From assembly GCA_025128135.1 (NCBI GenBank), contig JAHLYW010000046.1:297605-361604 (forward strand): a DNA stretch of 64,000 nucleotides. The letters run 5' to 3'. Positions 1 to 8,575 of this stretch are shown one piece after another. The position numbers and the translations under genes are program-made. The DNA comes from Synechococcus sp. CS-1325. GTDB lineage: Bacteria > Cyanobacteriota > Cyanobacteriia > PCC-6307 > Cyanobiaceae. A model generated the notes under the pieces. The model had not been told where the DNA came from. It saw only the letters and a program-made list of their open reading frames with translations, and made no database searches. Numbering within the stretch: the stretch's first letter is position 1; the number at the start of each line of letters is the position of its first letter.

Positions 1-1049
1 AGGGCCACGTTGGTAAGCAGTTCCTTCTGAAGCCGATCCCGCAGCTGGCGGCTGGTCACGAACTTGCCCTCCTTGCCCGCGAACGGTGAATCGTTGATGA
101 CGAAGGTCATCTGGAGGGTGGGTTCGTCCACCCGGATCAGCGGCAGGGCCTCCGGGTGATCAGGGCAGGCGATCGTTTCGCCGATGTTGACCTCATCGAA
201 ACCGGCCACGGCCACCAGGTCACCGGCGTGAGCTTCGGCGATCTCCACTCTGGAGAGACCTTCAAAGCCCAGCAACTTGCTGATCCTGCTGCGCTTGATG
301 CTGCCGTCATCGCGAATCAGCGCCGCCGTCTGGCCGGCCTTGATGGTGCCGTTGTGGACACGACCGATCACGATCCGGCCCAGAAAATCGGAGTAGTCGA
401 GGGTGGTGACCTGGAGCTGCAGTGGCTTGTCCACATCGCCGACCGGGGGCGGCACATGGCGGAGGATCGCATCGAACAGCGGCTTCATGTTGTCGCTGTC
501 GGTGGCCATGTCCGGCTTGGCAAAACCGCCCATGCCGCTGCCGAACAGGTAGGGAAAATCACACTGGTCGTCGTCGGCGCCCAGTTCCAGAAACAGATCC
601 AGCACCTTGTCGACGGCCTGCTCAGGATCCACCCGGGCCCGGTCGATCTTGTTGATGAACACAATCGGCCGCAGACCCTGCTCCAGCGCCTTGCGCAGCA
701 CGAAGCGGGTCTGGGGCATCGGGCCTTCGTTGGCGTCGACGATCAGCAGGGCGCCATCCACCATGCCAAGCACCCGCTCCACTTCGCCGCCGAAGTCGGA
801 GTGGCCCGGCGTGTCGACGATGTTGATTCGTGTGTCGCCGTAGGTGACGGCCGTGTTTTTGGAGAGGATGGTGATGCCGCGTTCCCGCTCCAGGTCGTTC
901 GAGTCCATCACGCAGGTGGGAACGGCCTCTCCATCCCGGAAAATCCCCGACTGCTGCAACAGCGCATCCACCAAGGTGGTTTTGCCATGATCAACGTGGG
1001 CGATGATCGCGATATTGCGTATCGGGGCGCGCTGGGATGGGGCGCTCAT
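1..1049 (-). CDS. typA: Translational GTPase TypA/BipA, C-terminal part cut by window edge
   Basis: This is a ribosome-binding translational GTPase of the EF-G superfamily, involved in 50S assembly and stress adaptation. The ATG lies at 1047-1049 and the frame stays open to base 1, giving about 349 of the usual ~600 residues. The G domain is complete: the P-loop reads AHVDHGKTT near residue 18, switch I carries RERGIT, G3 is DTPGHSDF and G4 is NKID, followed by the start of the beta-barrel domain II. The VanY-type gene ends only 20 bases upstream on the same strand, so the two may be co-transcribed. The identification is firm; only the C-terminal domains are missing. Confidence 0.96.
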   Translation of the reverse strand, partial: MSAPSQRAPIRNIAIIAHVDHGKTTLVDALLQQSGIFRDGEAVPTCVMDSNDLERERGITILSKNTAVTYGDTRINIVDTPGHSDFGGEVERVLGMVDGALLIVDANEGPMPQTRFVLRKALEQGLRPIVFINKIDRARVDPEQAVDKVLDLFLELGADDDQCDFPYLFGSGMGGFAKPDMATDSDNMKPLFDAILRHVPPPVGDVDKPLQLQVTTLDYSDFLGRIVIGRVHNGTIKAGQTAALIRDDGSIKRSRISKLLGFEGLSRVEIAEAHAGDLVAVAGFDEVNIGETIACPDHPEALPLIRVDEPTLQMTFVINDSPFAGKEGKFVTSRQLRDRLQKELLTNVA

Positions 1050-1069
1050 GCAGCGGCAGAATCAATTGA

Positions 1070-1882
1070 TCACCTTATCTCAGCCCCTCGCCTGGCCGCT
1101 TCGAACAGTTTCAGCGCTTCAGCCGATCCTTCGAAACGCCAGTGCCACGGTTCGTAGCTGACCCCCTGCCTGTTGCCCTTCGGGAAGGAGAGCCTGAAGT
1201 GGTGACGGTTGGCATGGCGCTCCAGCCAGGCGAAAGCCGGGGTGGTCTCGAAGGCATCCTTCAGGTTCGTGCCGGGGCGGGTTCCGTCGCCGAGGTCGAA
1301 GGCCAGGCCGGTGCTGTGTTCGGAAAAACCCGGCGGGGCACTCACCTTGGCCCGCTCGGCGGCACTTTGATTGCGTTCCGCCTTCACGTCGAAGAACAGC
1401 TGCTTCTGCAGGGCCAGGTCGCGAAACCCGCTCAGAACACGGAGATCAACGCCATCGGCTGCTGCCTCCCGCTGCATCGCCAGCAGGGGCTCGGCTGCGT
1501 CGCGATGGGCTTTGAGGCCTGGAGCCACCTGGATCAGCTGATCGGCGGAGACTTCCGGAAAGGGGAAATGACCCAGGAGGCGACCATCGGAGCTCCGCTG
1601 GGAGCCGAGGCCTGCGAGGGGGTCGGGGTCGAGGATCGTTCTGGACAGAGGCACGATCACCACCAGAAGGAGCCCGAGGGCCGCCAGGCCTGCGGCGCCG
1701 AGAACCAGTGGTTTGAGTGGGCCAGACGCTGCCGGGATCGGTCGAGCCGTTCGACGGGCTACCGGGATCTCGTGGGGCAGCTCTCGCGAGGGGAGCTTGG
1801 AGCGGGCACGGGGTGTCACTCCTGGAGGCACTCCCCGTGGCACTCCTCGTGGAACACGCCGTTCAAACAAGCTTGGAGACAA
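1070..1882 (-). CDS. Membrane-anchored D-Ala-D-Ala carboxypeptidase, VanY/M15B family
   Basis: This is a predicted zinc DD- or LD-carboxypeptidase that trims peptidoglycan stem peptides in the periplasm. Residues 58-82 form one membrane anchor and the M15 domain follows. The zinc and catalytic motifs are visible: SGFRD at 151-155, SEHSTGLAFD at 187-196 (His189, Asp196) and EPWHW at 244-248 (Glu244, His247). The cytoplasmic N-terminus contains a 12-base repeat encoding PRGV-like units, and each unit offers a GTG codon. The TTG start at 1880-1882 is therefore doubtful and the true start may be one of the GTGs. A possible cell-wall partner of the VanX-type enzyme at 7.8 kb; substrate specificity cannot be read from sequence. 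Confidence 0.88.
   Translation of the reverse strand: MSPSLFERRVPRGVPRGVPPGVTPRARSKLPSRELPHEIPVARRTARPIPAASGPLKPLVLGAAGLAALGLLLVVIVPLSRTILDPDPLAGLGSQRSSDGRLLGHFPFPEVSADQLIQVAPGLKAHRDAAEPLLAMQREAAADGVDLRVLSGFRDLALQKQLFFDVKAERNQSAAERAKVSAPPGFSEHSTGLAFDLGDGTRPGTNLKDAFETTPAFAWLERHANRHHFRLSFPKGNRQGVSYEPWHWRFEGSAEALKLFEAARRGAEIR
1815..1862 (-). repeat. Four 12-bp degenerate tandem repeats in the VanY-type N-terminus
   Basis: Units lie at 1815-1826, 1827-1838, 1839-1850 and 1851-1862; the middle two differ at one base. On the coding strand the first three contain a GGAGTG string, so both a purine-rich ribosome-binding-like core and a GTG codon recur every 12 bases. The repeat encodes PRGV, PRGV, PPGV, TPR-type units ahead of the membrane anchor. 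Confidence 0.8.
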
Positions 1883-1973
1883 TCTTAGGGCTGTGCCATC
1901 CGTGCTTCAACGCAGGGCCGGTCTTCGGTGTTAGCTTCCAGCTCAAGATCGTTCCAGCGGAGCAGGTTTCAAG

Positions 1974-3389
1974 ATGTTGCGAGTCGCAGTTGTGGGTGGC
2001 GGCCCGAGCGGATCCTGTGCTGCTGAAGTGCTGGCCAAGGCGGGCATTCAGACCTGGCTGTTCGAGCGCAAGCTCGACAACGCCAAACCATGCGGAGGCG
2101 CGATACCGCTGTGCATGGTGGCTGAGTTCGATCTGCCCGCATCGATCATCGATCGGAAAGTTCGGAACATGAAGATGATTTCCCCTTCCAACCGGGAAGT
2201 GGACATTCATCTCGGTGACGAGAATGAATACATCGGCATGTGCCGCCGAGAGGTGATGGATGGTTTCCTGCGCGATCGCGCGGCCTCTATGGGCGCTCAA
2301 TTGGTCAACGGCCTGGTTCAGAGCATCGATACCGGTGTGAATCGGCAGGGCCCTTATACCCTTCAATACGCTGACTATTCTTCAGGGGGACCCACCGGAG
2401 AGATCAGAACCCTGGAAGTGGATTTGATCGTGGGCGCCGATGGGGCCAACAGCCGGGTGGCCAAGGCCATGGATGCGGGTGATTACAACGTGGCGATCGC
2501 CTTTCAGGAACGCATCCGCCTTCCCAAGGAAGAGATGAGCTACTACGAAGACCTTGCCGAAATGTATGTGGGCACCGACGTCTCGCCTGACTTTTATGGC
2601 TGGGTCTTTCCGAAGTACGACCATGTCGCTGTTGGCACCGGCACGATGCAGCAGAACCAGAGCCTGATCAAAAGCCTCCAGAAGGGCATCCGGGCCAGGG
2701 CCAGCGCCCGTCTGCTCGATGGTGAGGTGATCAAGGTGGAGGCCCATCCGATCCCGGAGCATCCCCGCCCTCGCCGGGTCGTGGGCCGGATGGCCCTGGT
2801 CGGGGACGCAGCCGGTTATGTCACCAAGAGTTCAGGTGAGGGGATTTATTTCGCGGCCAAGAGTGGACGGATGTGCGCCGAGCAGATCGTCTCGGCGAGC
2901 GATCAGGGGCGGACCATTCCATCGGAGAAGGACCTCAAGGTTTATATCAAGAAGTGGGATCGCAAGTATGGTGCAACCTACAAGGTTCTTGAGATCCTTC
3001 AGAACATTTTTTATCGCAATGATGCGGCCCGAGAAGCGTTTGTCGAAATGTGTGACGACAAGGATGTGCAGCGCCTGACTTTTGACAGTTATCTGTACAA
3101 GCGGGTGGTGATGATGAATCCCTGGCAGCAGATCAAGCTCACTCTGATGACGCTCGGCTCGGTGCTGCGCGGCCAGGCTCTCGCTCCGATTGCCTACAAG
3201 CCGGTGGCCAGCGCGGTCCGCAGTCCCGAAGAGATGGAAGCCCATCGTCTGGCCAGGCTGCAGGCATCCCCTGAATCAGCACCCCACCAGCAGCAGCCTG
3301 ATCCCGTTGGCGGACCCCTCCAGCCCCCTGCCCCGGCAACTGCCAAGGACAGTGGGGCCCGGGAGCCTGTGCTGGCCAGCAAAACCTGA
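1974..3389 (+). CDS. chlP: Geranylgeranyl diphosphate/chlorophyll reductase ChlP
   Basis: ChlP reduces three double bonds of the geranylgeranyl group, supplying phytyl tails for chlorophyll a and tocopherol; it is a flavoprotein associated with thylakoids. The 471-residue product opens with the dinucleotide-binding motif VVGGGPSG at residues 6-13. It continues with the substrate-loop type CGGAIP segment, the VGADGANS motif and the GDAAGYVTKSSGEGI segment typical of the family. Length suits ChlP apart from a proline/glutamine-rich tail after about residue 430. The ATG at 1974 has AGCAGG a few bases upstream. It converges on glyS with a 6-base gap, and no terminator hairpin is seen there. Confidence 0.97.
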   Translation: MLRVAVVGGGPSGSCAAEVLAKAGIQTWLFERKLDNAKPCGGAIPLCMVAEFDLPASIIDRKVRNMKMISPSNREVDIHLGDENEYIGMCRREVMDGFLRDRAASMGAQLVNGLVQSIDTGVNRQGPYTLQYADYSSGGPTGEIRTLEVDLIVGADGANSRVAKAMDAGDYNVAIAFQERIRLPKEEMSYYEDLAEMYVGTDVSPDFYGWVFPKYDHVAVGTGTMQQNQSLIKSLQKGIRARASARLLDGEVIKVEAHPIPEHPRPRRVVGRMALVGDAAGYVTKSSGEGIYFAAKSGRMCAEQIVSASDQGRTIPSEKDLKVYIKKWDRKYGATYKVLEILQNIFYRNDAAREAFVEMCDDKDVQRLTFDSYLYKRVVMMNPWQQIKLTLMTLGSVLRGQALAPIAYKPVASAVRSPEEMEAHRLARLQASPESAPHQQQPDPVGGPLQPPAPATAKDSGAREPVLASKT

Positions 3390-3395
3390 GCCGTC

Positions 3396-5561
3396 TCAGC
3401 TCGCCAATCTGCTGAAGTCGGCCAGCACCAACGACTGGTTGCGCAGCACGCCGAGCAGATTCAGCCGATTGGTGCGCACGGCTGGATCGTCAGCCATCAC
3501 CATCACGCTGGTGTCCCCATCGAAAAAGGCCGCCAGGGCAGGGGCCCCACCGATCAGTTCTGTGGCCAGGGTCCGGTAGCGATCCTCGGCCTGGTCGGCG
3601 GTGATCGGCAGGAGGTCTTTGAGCACGCGCAACATGCCCTGTTCACTTGCAGAGCTGAACAGAGCCGGATTCACCACGGCCATGGGGTCGAGGATCGTGG
3701 TGTCGAGACTGCCTTTCTCGGCCAGCCGGCTGGCCCGTTGGACCACGGCCTGCAGGGGGGCCAGGGCTCCTGTGGACCGCAGTTCGGCGAGCAGTTCCAC
3801 CCGCCGGCGGACATCGGCCACATCCGCCACCAATCGCCCCGCTGCCGCCCTGTCCCCTGCCACGGCCTGAACCAGGTCGGTATCGAAGCCCTGCTCCTCC
3901 AGCAGGTTGATCAGCCGCAGCCGCACCACGTCGGTCAGCTCCGTGGCCAGTGCAGCCGCATCCAGGCTGAGTTCCGGGAGCTGTTGCTGCCAATGGGCTG
4001 TCCCGACCTGCAGGACGGTGCTCAGGTCCAGGGCCCAGCCCCGCTCCAGAAGGATCTGCACAAGGCCGTTGCCCGCCCTTCGCAGGGCGTAGGGGTCGGA
4101 TGAGCCGCTGGGGCGCTCCCCCTTGGCATAGACGCTCAGCAGCAACTCCAGACGCTCCGCGAGGGCAACGATGGCGCCGGCATCGGAGCTGGGCAGCTGA
4201 TCAGCGGCTCCCCGGGGTAGATAGTGCTCCAGCACGGCCAGGGCAACAGGCCTGGCTTCCCCTTCGGCCAGCGCGTACTTGGCGCCCATCACCCCCTGGA
4301 GTTCAGGAAACTCGCCCACCATCTGGCTGACGAGATCGTTCTTGCAGAGGTGGGCGGCCCGGCGGGCGCTGAGGGCCGAGCTCTCCGGCAGATTCAGCTG
4401 ATCCAGCAACAGGCCACTCAGCCACTCCAGGCGTTCGGCCCGATCCAGGAGGCTGCCCAGTCCCACCGCGAAGGTCACGCTGGCGAGTTGTTCTCGCCGC
4501 TGCTCACTGGTGACGGCCCGATCTGCTGCCAGGAAGAATTCCGCATCGGCCAGTCGGGCCCTGAGCACCCTTTCATTGCCGCGCCGGATGGTCTCGATCG
4601 CTTCTGGCCTGCCGTTGCCGATGCAGAGAAAGCGGGGAAGCAGCGTTTCGGTGGCGTCGAGGGCCAGTGGATCATCAGGAGCTTTGGCGTGCAGCAGGGG
4701 GATGTAGCGCTGGTGGGTGCGCATCACCGTGCTGAGCACTTCTGGTGGCAAGGCCAGAAAGCGCTCCTCCACCCGCCCCTCGATCAGGGAGGGCGACTCC
4801 ACCAGGTCAACGAGTTCCTCGAAGAGTTCGGTCGGGAAATCTGGACGGGCCGAGCAAGTGGATGCGGCTGTCTCGACCGCCTCCCGGATCCAGCGGGCCC
4901 GATCCTCACGCTCTACCTGAACCCCCGCAGCGGCAAGGGTCTCGGCGTAGGCCGCCGCTGCCGGAATCGTCACGACGGCGCGGCTGAGCCGGTGGCCGCG
5001 GCTCAACCGCCCGCTCCGCACCACCGGATCGCAACCGGGCAGCTCGATCGGGATCGGCTGCTCATCGAGCAGGGCCACCAGCCAGCGGACCGGTCGGCTG
5101 AAGCGCTGCTCCCCCTCACCCCAGCGCATGAAGCGTCGTCCTTGCAGGCCGTTCACCCAGCCAGGGATCTCGCCAGCCAGCACCGCTGCGGTGGACTGAC
5201 CGGCCTGGCGGGTTCTGGCAAACACGAAGGGCCCCTTGGCCGTCTGGCGAATCTCCAGGTCGCCGATGGCGACGCCGCAGCGACGGGCGAAGCCGTGGGC
5301 GGAGGGGGTGGGAGCGCCATCAGCGAAGGCCGCTCCGGCCGGCGGGCCCTTGCGGTCCTCTTCCAGGTCCTGCTGGTGGGAGGGCAACGCCGCGACGGTG
5401 ATGGCGAGACGTCGTGGTGTGCCGGTGCTTCGCACCAGTCCATGGCCGAGCCGCTGGCTGCTCAGAGAGGCGCGCACCTGTCGCTCCAGCTGGGGCAGGG
5501 CCAGGCGAACGAAATCGGCCGGCAGTTCTTCAGTGCCGATCTCGAGCAGAAATGTGGCCAC
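3396..5561 (-). CDS. glyS: Glycyl-tRNA synthetase beta subunit
   Basis: This is the large subunit of the bacterial alpha2beta2 glycyl-tRNA synthetase, which helps charge tRNA-Gly in the cytoplasm; the beta chain provides tRNA recognition. The 721-residue protein starts with the family signature LLEIGTEELPADF and has the normal length of about 700 residues. A GTG at 5559-5561 is the start. The alpha subunit gene glyQ is not in this window, as is usual in cyanobacteria, where the two subunits are often unlinked. It is divergent from the sulfite reductase gene across an 87-base spacer. Confidence 0.97.
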   Translation of the reverse strand: MATFLLEIGTEELPADFVRLALPQLERQVRASLSSQRLGHGLVRSTGTPRRLAITVAALPSHQQDLEEDRKGPPAGAAFADGAPTPSAHGFARRCGVAIGDLEIRQTAKGPFVFARTRQAGQSTAAVLAGEIPGWVNGLQGRRFMRWGEGEQRFSRPVRWLVALLDEQPIPIELPGCDPVVRSGRLSRGHRLSRAVVTIPAAAAYAETLAAAGVQVEREDRARWIREAVETAASTCSARPDFPTELFEELVDLVESPSLIEGRVEERFLALPPEVLSTVMRTHQRYIPLLHAKAPDDPLALDATETLLPRFLCIGNGRPEAIETIRRGNERVLRARLADAEFFLAADRAVTSEQRREQLASVTFAVGLGSLLDRAERLEWLSGLLLDQLNLPESSALSARRAAHLCKNDLVSQMVGEFPELQGVMGAKYALAEGEARPVALAVLEHYLPRGAADQLPSSDAGAIVALAERLELLLSVYAKGERPSGSSDPYALRRAGNGLVQILLERGWALDLSTVLQVGTAHWQQQLPELSLDAAALATELTDVVRLRLINLLEEQGFDTDLVQAVAGDRAAAGRLVADVADVRRRVELLAELRSTGALAPLQAVVQRASRLAEKGSLDTTILDPMAVVNPALFSSASEQGMLRVLKDLLPITADQAEDRYRTLATELIGGAPALAAFFDGDTSVMVMADDPAVRTNRLNLLGVLRNQSLVLADFSRLAS

Positions 5562-5648
5562 GGACGCCTCTCGGACGCCATCGACTGTATTGAACGCCTT
5601 TGGGTCGCAGCCGCTTCGCTACCTTCGAGAGATGCTGGCGAAGCCTTT

Positions 5649-7382
5649 GTGACCTCTTCCCCGCCTTTGAGCAAGTTCGAGCAACTCAAGGCGCGCAGCG
5701 ACCATCTCAGGGAGCCCCTTGCCACCGAACTGGAGAACGAGAAGCCGTTCTTCACCGATGGTGCTGTTCAGATCCTCAAGTTCCACGGCAGCTACCAGCA
5801 GGACAATCGCGACCATCGCCAGAAAGGCCACGAGAAGGACTGGCAGATGATGCTGCGGCTGCGCAGCCCGGCGGGTCTGATTCCCGTGCCGCTCTACCTG
5901 GCCATGGATGACCTGGCCGACCGGCTCGGCAACGGCAGCCTGCGGGTCACCACCCGCCAGGCCTTCCAGATGCATGGCATCGCCAAGGCCGATCTGCGGG
6001 AAGTGATCGGCACGATCGTGCGGGCGATGGGCTCCACCCTGGCCGCCTGTGGTGACATCAACCGCAATGTGATGGCACCGGCGGCCCCCTTCGAGAAGGG
6101 CGGTTACCCGGCGGCCCGTCGCCTCGCTGACGCGATCGCCGATCTGCTCTCACCCCAGGCGGCTGAAGGGTCGTATCTCGATCTCTGGGTGGATGGCGAC
6201 CACCGTTACCGGTTTCAGCCCGAGGCGGCGGTGAAGCGGGCCCGCGAACGGCAGCGGCAGGGAGCCCTGTTCAGTGGCGACGCCACCGAGCCCCTCTACG
6301 GCGGCACCTATCTGCCCCGCAAATTCAAGGTGGCGGTCACGGTGCCCGGTGACAACTCCGTTGACCTGCTCACCCAGGACATCGGTCTGGTGGTGTTCTG
6401 CGATCCAGCCGGGCGGCTGCGGGGCTGCAACGTCTACGTCGGTGGCGGCATGGGACGAACCCACAACAAAGAGGACACCTTCGCCCGCACCGCCGATCCG
6501 CTCGGCCATGTGGCTGCGGAGCACATTCTCGATCTCGTTCAGGCCATTGCCGCCCTGCAGCGCGACCATGGCGACCGGGAACTGCGGCGTCATGCCCGCA
6601 TGAAGTATCTGATCCACGATCGCGGCATCGCCTGGTTCAAGCAGGAACTGATCCGTTACTTTCCCCACCCGATCAAGGCCCTGCGGCCGGAGCCGAAGAC
6701 CAAACTTCACGACTATCTCGGCTGGCACCGCCAGAGCAGCGGCCTCTGGTTCGTCGGGCTTCCCCTGCTCTGCGGTCGGCTGGAGGGAGCTGTCAAGCAA
6801 GGGCTGCGGCAGCTTGTCGAGACCTATCAGCTCGATGTGCGCCTCACTCCGAACCAGGATCTGCTGCTCTGCAACATCGGCACCAGCCAGCGCACGACGG
6901 TGCGCAACGCTCTGGCTGCTCTGGGTTTCGTCGCACCTGAGGCTCCCGCACGGCTGGCCCGTCACGCCCTGGCCTGTCCAGCCCTGCCCACCTGCGGGCT
7001 GGCCATCACCGAAGCGGAGCGGATTCTGCCCTCGGTGCTCGATCGTCTCGATGGCCTGCTCCGCCGGCTGGACATCGACCAACCCGTGCTCGTGCGCATG
7101 ACCGGTTGCCCCAATGGCTGTGCCCGCCCCTACATGGCGGAGATCGGGCTGGTCGGCAGTGGGGTGGATCAGTACCAGCTCTGGCTGGGAGGGACTCCCA
7201 ACCTCAGCCGGCTGGCCACCCCTTACCTCGAGAAGATGCCCCTCGAACATCTGGAGACCACCCTTGAACCCTTGCTGCGGGACTGGAAATCGAATCCAGG
7301 CGGCGGCAGAGCGGCCAGCTTCGGAGATTTCGTCGGCCAGCTCGGCCCCGAGCGGGTGCGGGCCCTGCTGCCAGCTTGCTGA
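5649..7382 (+). CDS. sir: Ferredoxin-dependent assimilatory sulfite reductase
   Basis: This enzyme reduces sulfite to sulfide with six electrons from ferredoxin, using a siroheme coupled to a 4Fe-4S cluster. The frame is open far upstream, but homology begins at SKFEQLKARSDHL, so I chose the GTG at 5649, giving 577 residues. The siroheme/cluster cysteines are seen as CPALPTCGLAI and TGCPNGCARPY in the C-terminal half. The N-terminal half contains the KFHGSYQQDNRD segment found in cyanobacterial and plant sulfite reductases, which separates it from nitrite reductase. The stop overlaps the ATG of the next gene (TGATG), implying coupled translation. Confidence 0.95.
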   Translation: MTSSPPLSKFEQLKARSDHLREPLATELENEKPFFTDGAVQILKFHGSYQQDNRDHRQKGHEKDWQMMLRLRSPAGLIPVPLYLAMDDLADRLGNGSLRVTTRQAFQMHGIAKADLREVIGTIVRAMGSTLAACGDINRNVMAPAAPFEKGGYPAARRLADAIADLLSPQAAEGSYLDLWVDGDHRYRFQPEAAVKRARERQRQGALFSGDATEPLYGGTYLPRKFKVAVTVPGDNSVDLLTQDIGLVVFCDPAGRLRGCNVYVGGGMGRTHNKEDTFARTADPLGHVAAEHILDLVQAIAALQRDHGDRELRRHARMKYLIHDRGIAWFKQELIRYFPHPIKALRPEPKTKLHDYLGWHRQSSGLWFVGLPLLCGRLEGAVKQGLRQLVETYQLDVRLTPNQDLLLCNIGTSQRTTVRNALAALGFVAPEAPARLARHALACPALPTCGLAITEAERILPSVLDRLDGLLRRLDIDQPVLVRMTGCPNGCARPYMAEIGLVGSGVDQYQLWLGGTPNLSRLATPYLEKMPLEHLETTLEPLLRDWKSNPGGGRAASFGDFVGQLGPERVRALLPAC

Positions 7383-7861
7383 TGCAACGCGTTAGCCGGC
7401 CAGGGATCAGGCCGCTCCATGGCGGGTCTGTTCACAGCGGGCTCATCCACAGGTTGGTTCGGCTTGGATTGATTGCGCTGCTGGTCGAGGTGCTGGTTGC
7501 CCTTTTCCCGGCCGGCCGCCTGATCGGCTCGACGGCCTTGCTGCCGGGCGCCCTGGCCCAGGGCCGCACGATGCCCACACCACCAGCCGCCCCCGCACGG
7601 GTCTACCGCCCCGATTTCGCCACCTGCCAACCGGATCACCTCACTGCCGCCTTTCGCCGCCAGCTCGACCAGTTCGTGGGACAGTCTCCCCAGGTGATGG
7701 CCCGGCTTCGCACGTTGCAGCTGGAGCTTGGTGAGGCCACTCTGCGCAGCTGCGCCGACCAGAACCTGATCAGCCGGGAGGTGGCGGAGCAGATCTGGCG
7801 GGATCTGCAGACGATGCCTCTGCCTCAGGCGCCGCCGGGCACAGGCAGCCAGCGCCCGTAG
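7382..7861 (+). CDS. Hypothetical secreted protein with two cysteines
   Basis: I do not recognise a named family. The 159-residue product has a basic N-terminus, a hydrophobic segment at about residues 28-58 and an ALAQ site near residue 60, so it looks exported by Sec to the periplasm or thylakoid lumen. The mature part is short and mostly helical, with Cys residues in FATCQPD and LRSCADQ that could pair. It overlaps the stop of the sulfite reductase by one base, so the two are probably co-transcribed. Its 3' end overlaps the convergent VanX-type gene by 37 bases. Confidence 0.72.
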   Translation: MQRVSRPGIRPLHGGSVHSGLIHRLVRLGLIALLVEVLVALFPAGRLIGSTALLPGALAQGRTMPTPPAAPARVYRPDFATCQPDHLTAAFRRQLDQFVGQSPQVMARLRTLQLELGEATLRSCADQNLISREVAEQIWRDLQTMPLPQAPPGTGSQRP

Positions 7862-8541
7862 ACCGCCGAGGCCTGAGCGGATTGCCAGGCCCAGAGCTGG
7901 TCGCCATGGCTGAAATGCCACCACTCATTGGGGTGCTGGCAGAAACCCGCCGCCGTCATCGCGCTCCGGAGCCTCAGCCTGCGGTGGTGCCAACGGGCCG
8001 GATGACCGTCGCTTTCCAGATCGAAGTCCGCGTAGTGGTCGGGTTCGGACACCGGATCAATCGCATCGATCTCTCCGCCCATGGCCAGCGGCTCGCCACT
8101 GGCCTCTGCCAGGGTCAGATCCACGGCAGCACCGGTGCTGTGGGGCGGGGGCATGGACGGATCCTGGCTGGGCGGCGCCCAGAAACGCCCCACCTCCAGC
8201 CGGATCGCCTCGCGCTCCGGGCTGGCCACGGCGGCATCCACCCCCCTGGCGGCGTAGGTGCTGAGCAGGGCGTGCTCGACCATGAAGGCCTGCACGGCCA
8301 CCGGCCGCCAGGCATCGAAGATCGCCAGTCGCCAGGTCGGTTCGTGGCGTTGCAGCTCGGCCTCGGCGATCAGCAGACGTTCGACCACAGCCCTGCGCAG
8401 CTGGAAGGGGGAACCACTGGCTCCATAGGGGGCGCCGAGTTCCATGTAGGGATGGGGCAGGAGGCGATGCAGGGCCAGCGGCAGCTCGATCAGGGGATCG
8501 TCGTTGTCGTGGATCGGGATGACGTTCCAGGGACGTGACAC
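7825..8541 (-). CDS. D-alanyl-D-alanine dipeptidase, VanX/DdpX-type M15D peptidase
   Basis: This is a zinc dipeptidase expected to hydrolyse free D-Ala-D-Ala. In non-resistant bacteria such enzymes recycle D-alanine from cell-wall turnover. The 238-residue protein shows DAWRP at 76-80 (Arg79 stabilises the transition state in VanX), the zinc motif HSTGAAVD at 134-141 (His134, Asp141) and EWWH at 206-209 (Glu206 base, His209 ligand). No signal peptide is seen, which fits a cytoplasmic enzyme. It lies 34 bases downstream of recG. No vanH, vanA or VanRS genes are nearby, so a role in vancomycin resistance is unlikely. Confidence 0.9.
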   Translation of the reverse strand: MSRPWNVIPIHDNDDPLIELPLALHRLLPHPYMELGAPYGASGSPFQLRRAVVERLLIAEAELQRHEPTWRLAIFDAWRPVAVQAFMVEHALLSTYAARGVDAAVASPEREAIRLEVGRFWAPPSQDPSMPPPHSTGAAVDLTLAEASGEPLAMGGEIDAIDPVSEPDHYADFDLESDGHPARWHHRRLRLRSAMTAAGFCQHPNEWWHFSHGDQLWAWQSAQASAVYGRWLPVPGGA

Positions 8542-8575
8542 AGCGACATGGGGCGGACCGACGGAGCGGCGGTGC

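Noticed and set aside
156-1157. Plus-strand frame of 333 codons opposite typA
   Set aside because: It is the shadow of TypA in GC-rich DNA; the minus strand has complete GTPase motifs.
4224-5648. Long open frame upstream of sulfite reductase
   Set aside because: It is antisense to glyS and shows no conserved residues; the family homology starts at the GTG at 5649.
7825-8541. VanX-type gene as a vancomycin-resistance locus
   Set aside because: No vanH, vanA or two-component genes are nearby; D-Ala-D-Ala dipeptidases also serve wall recycling.
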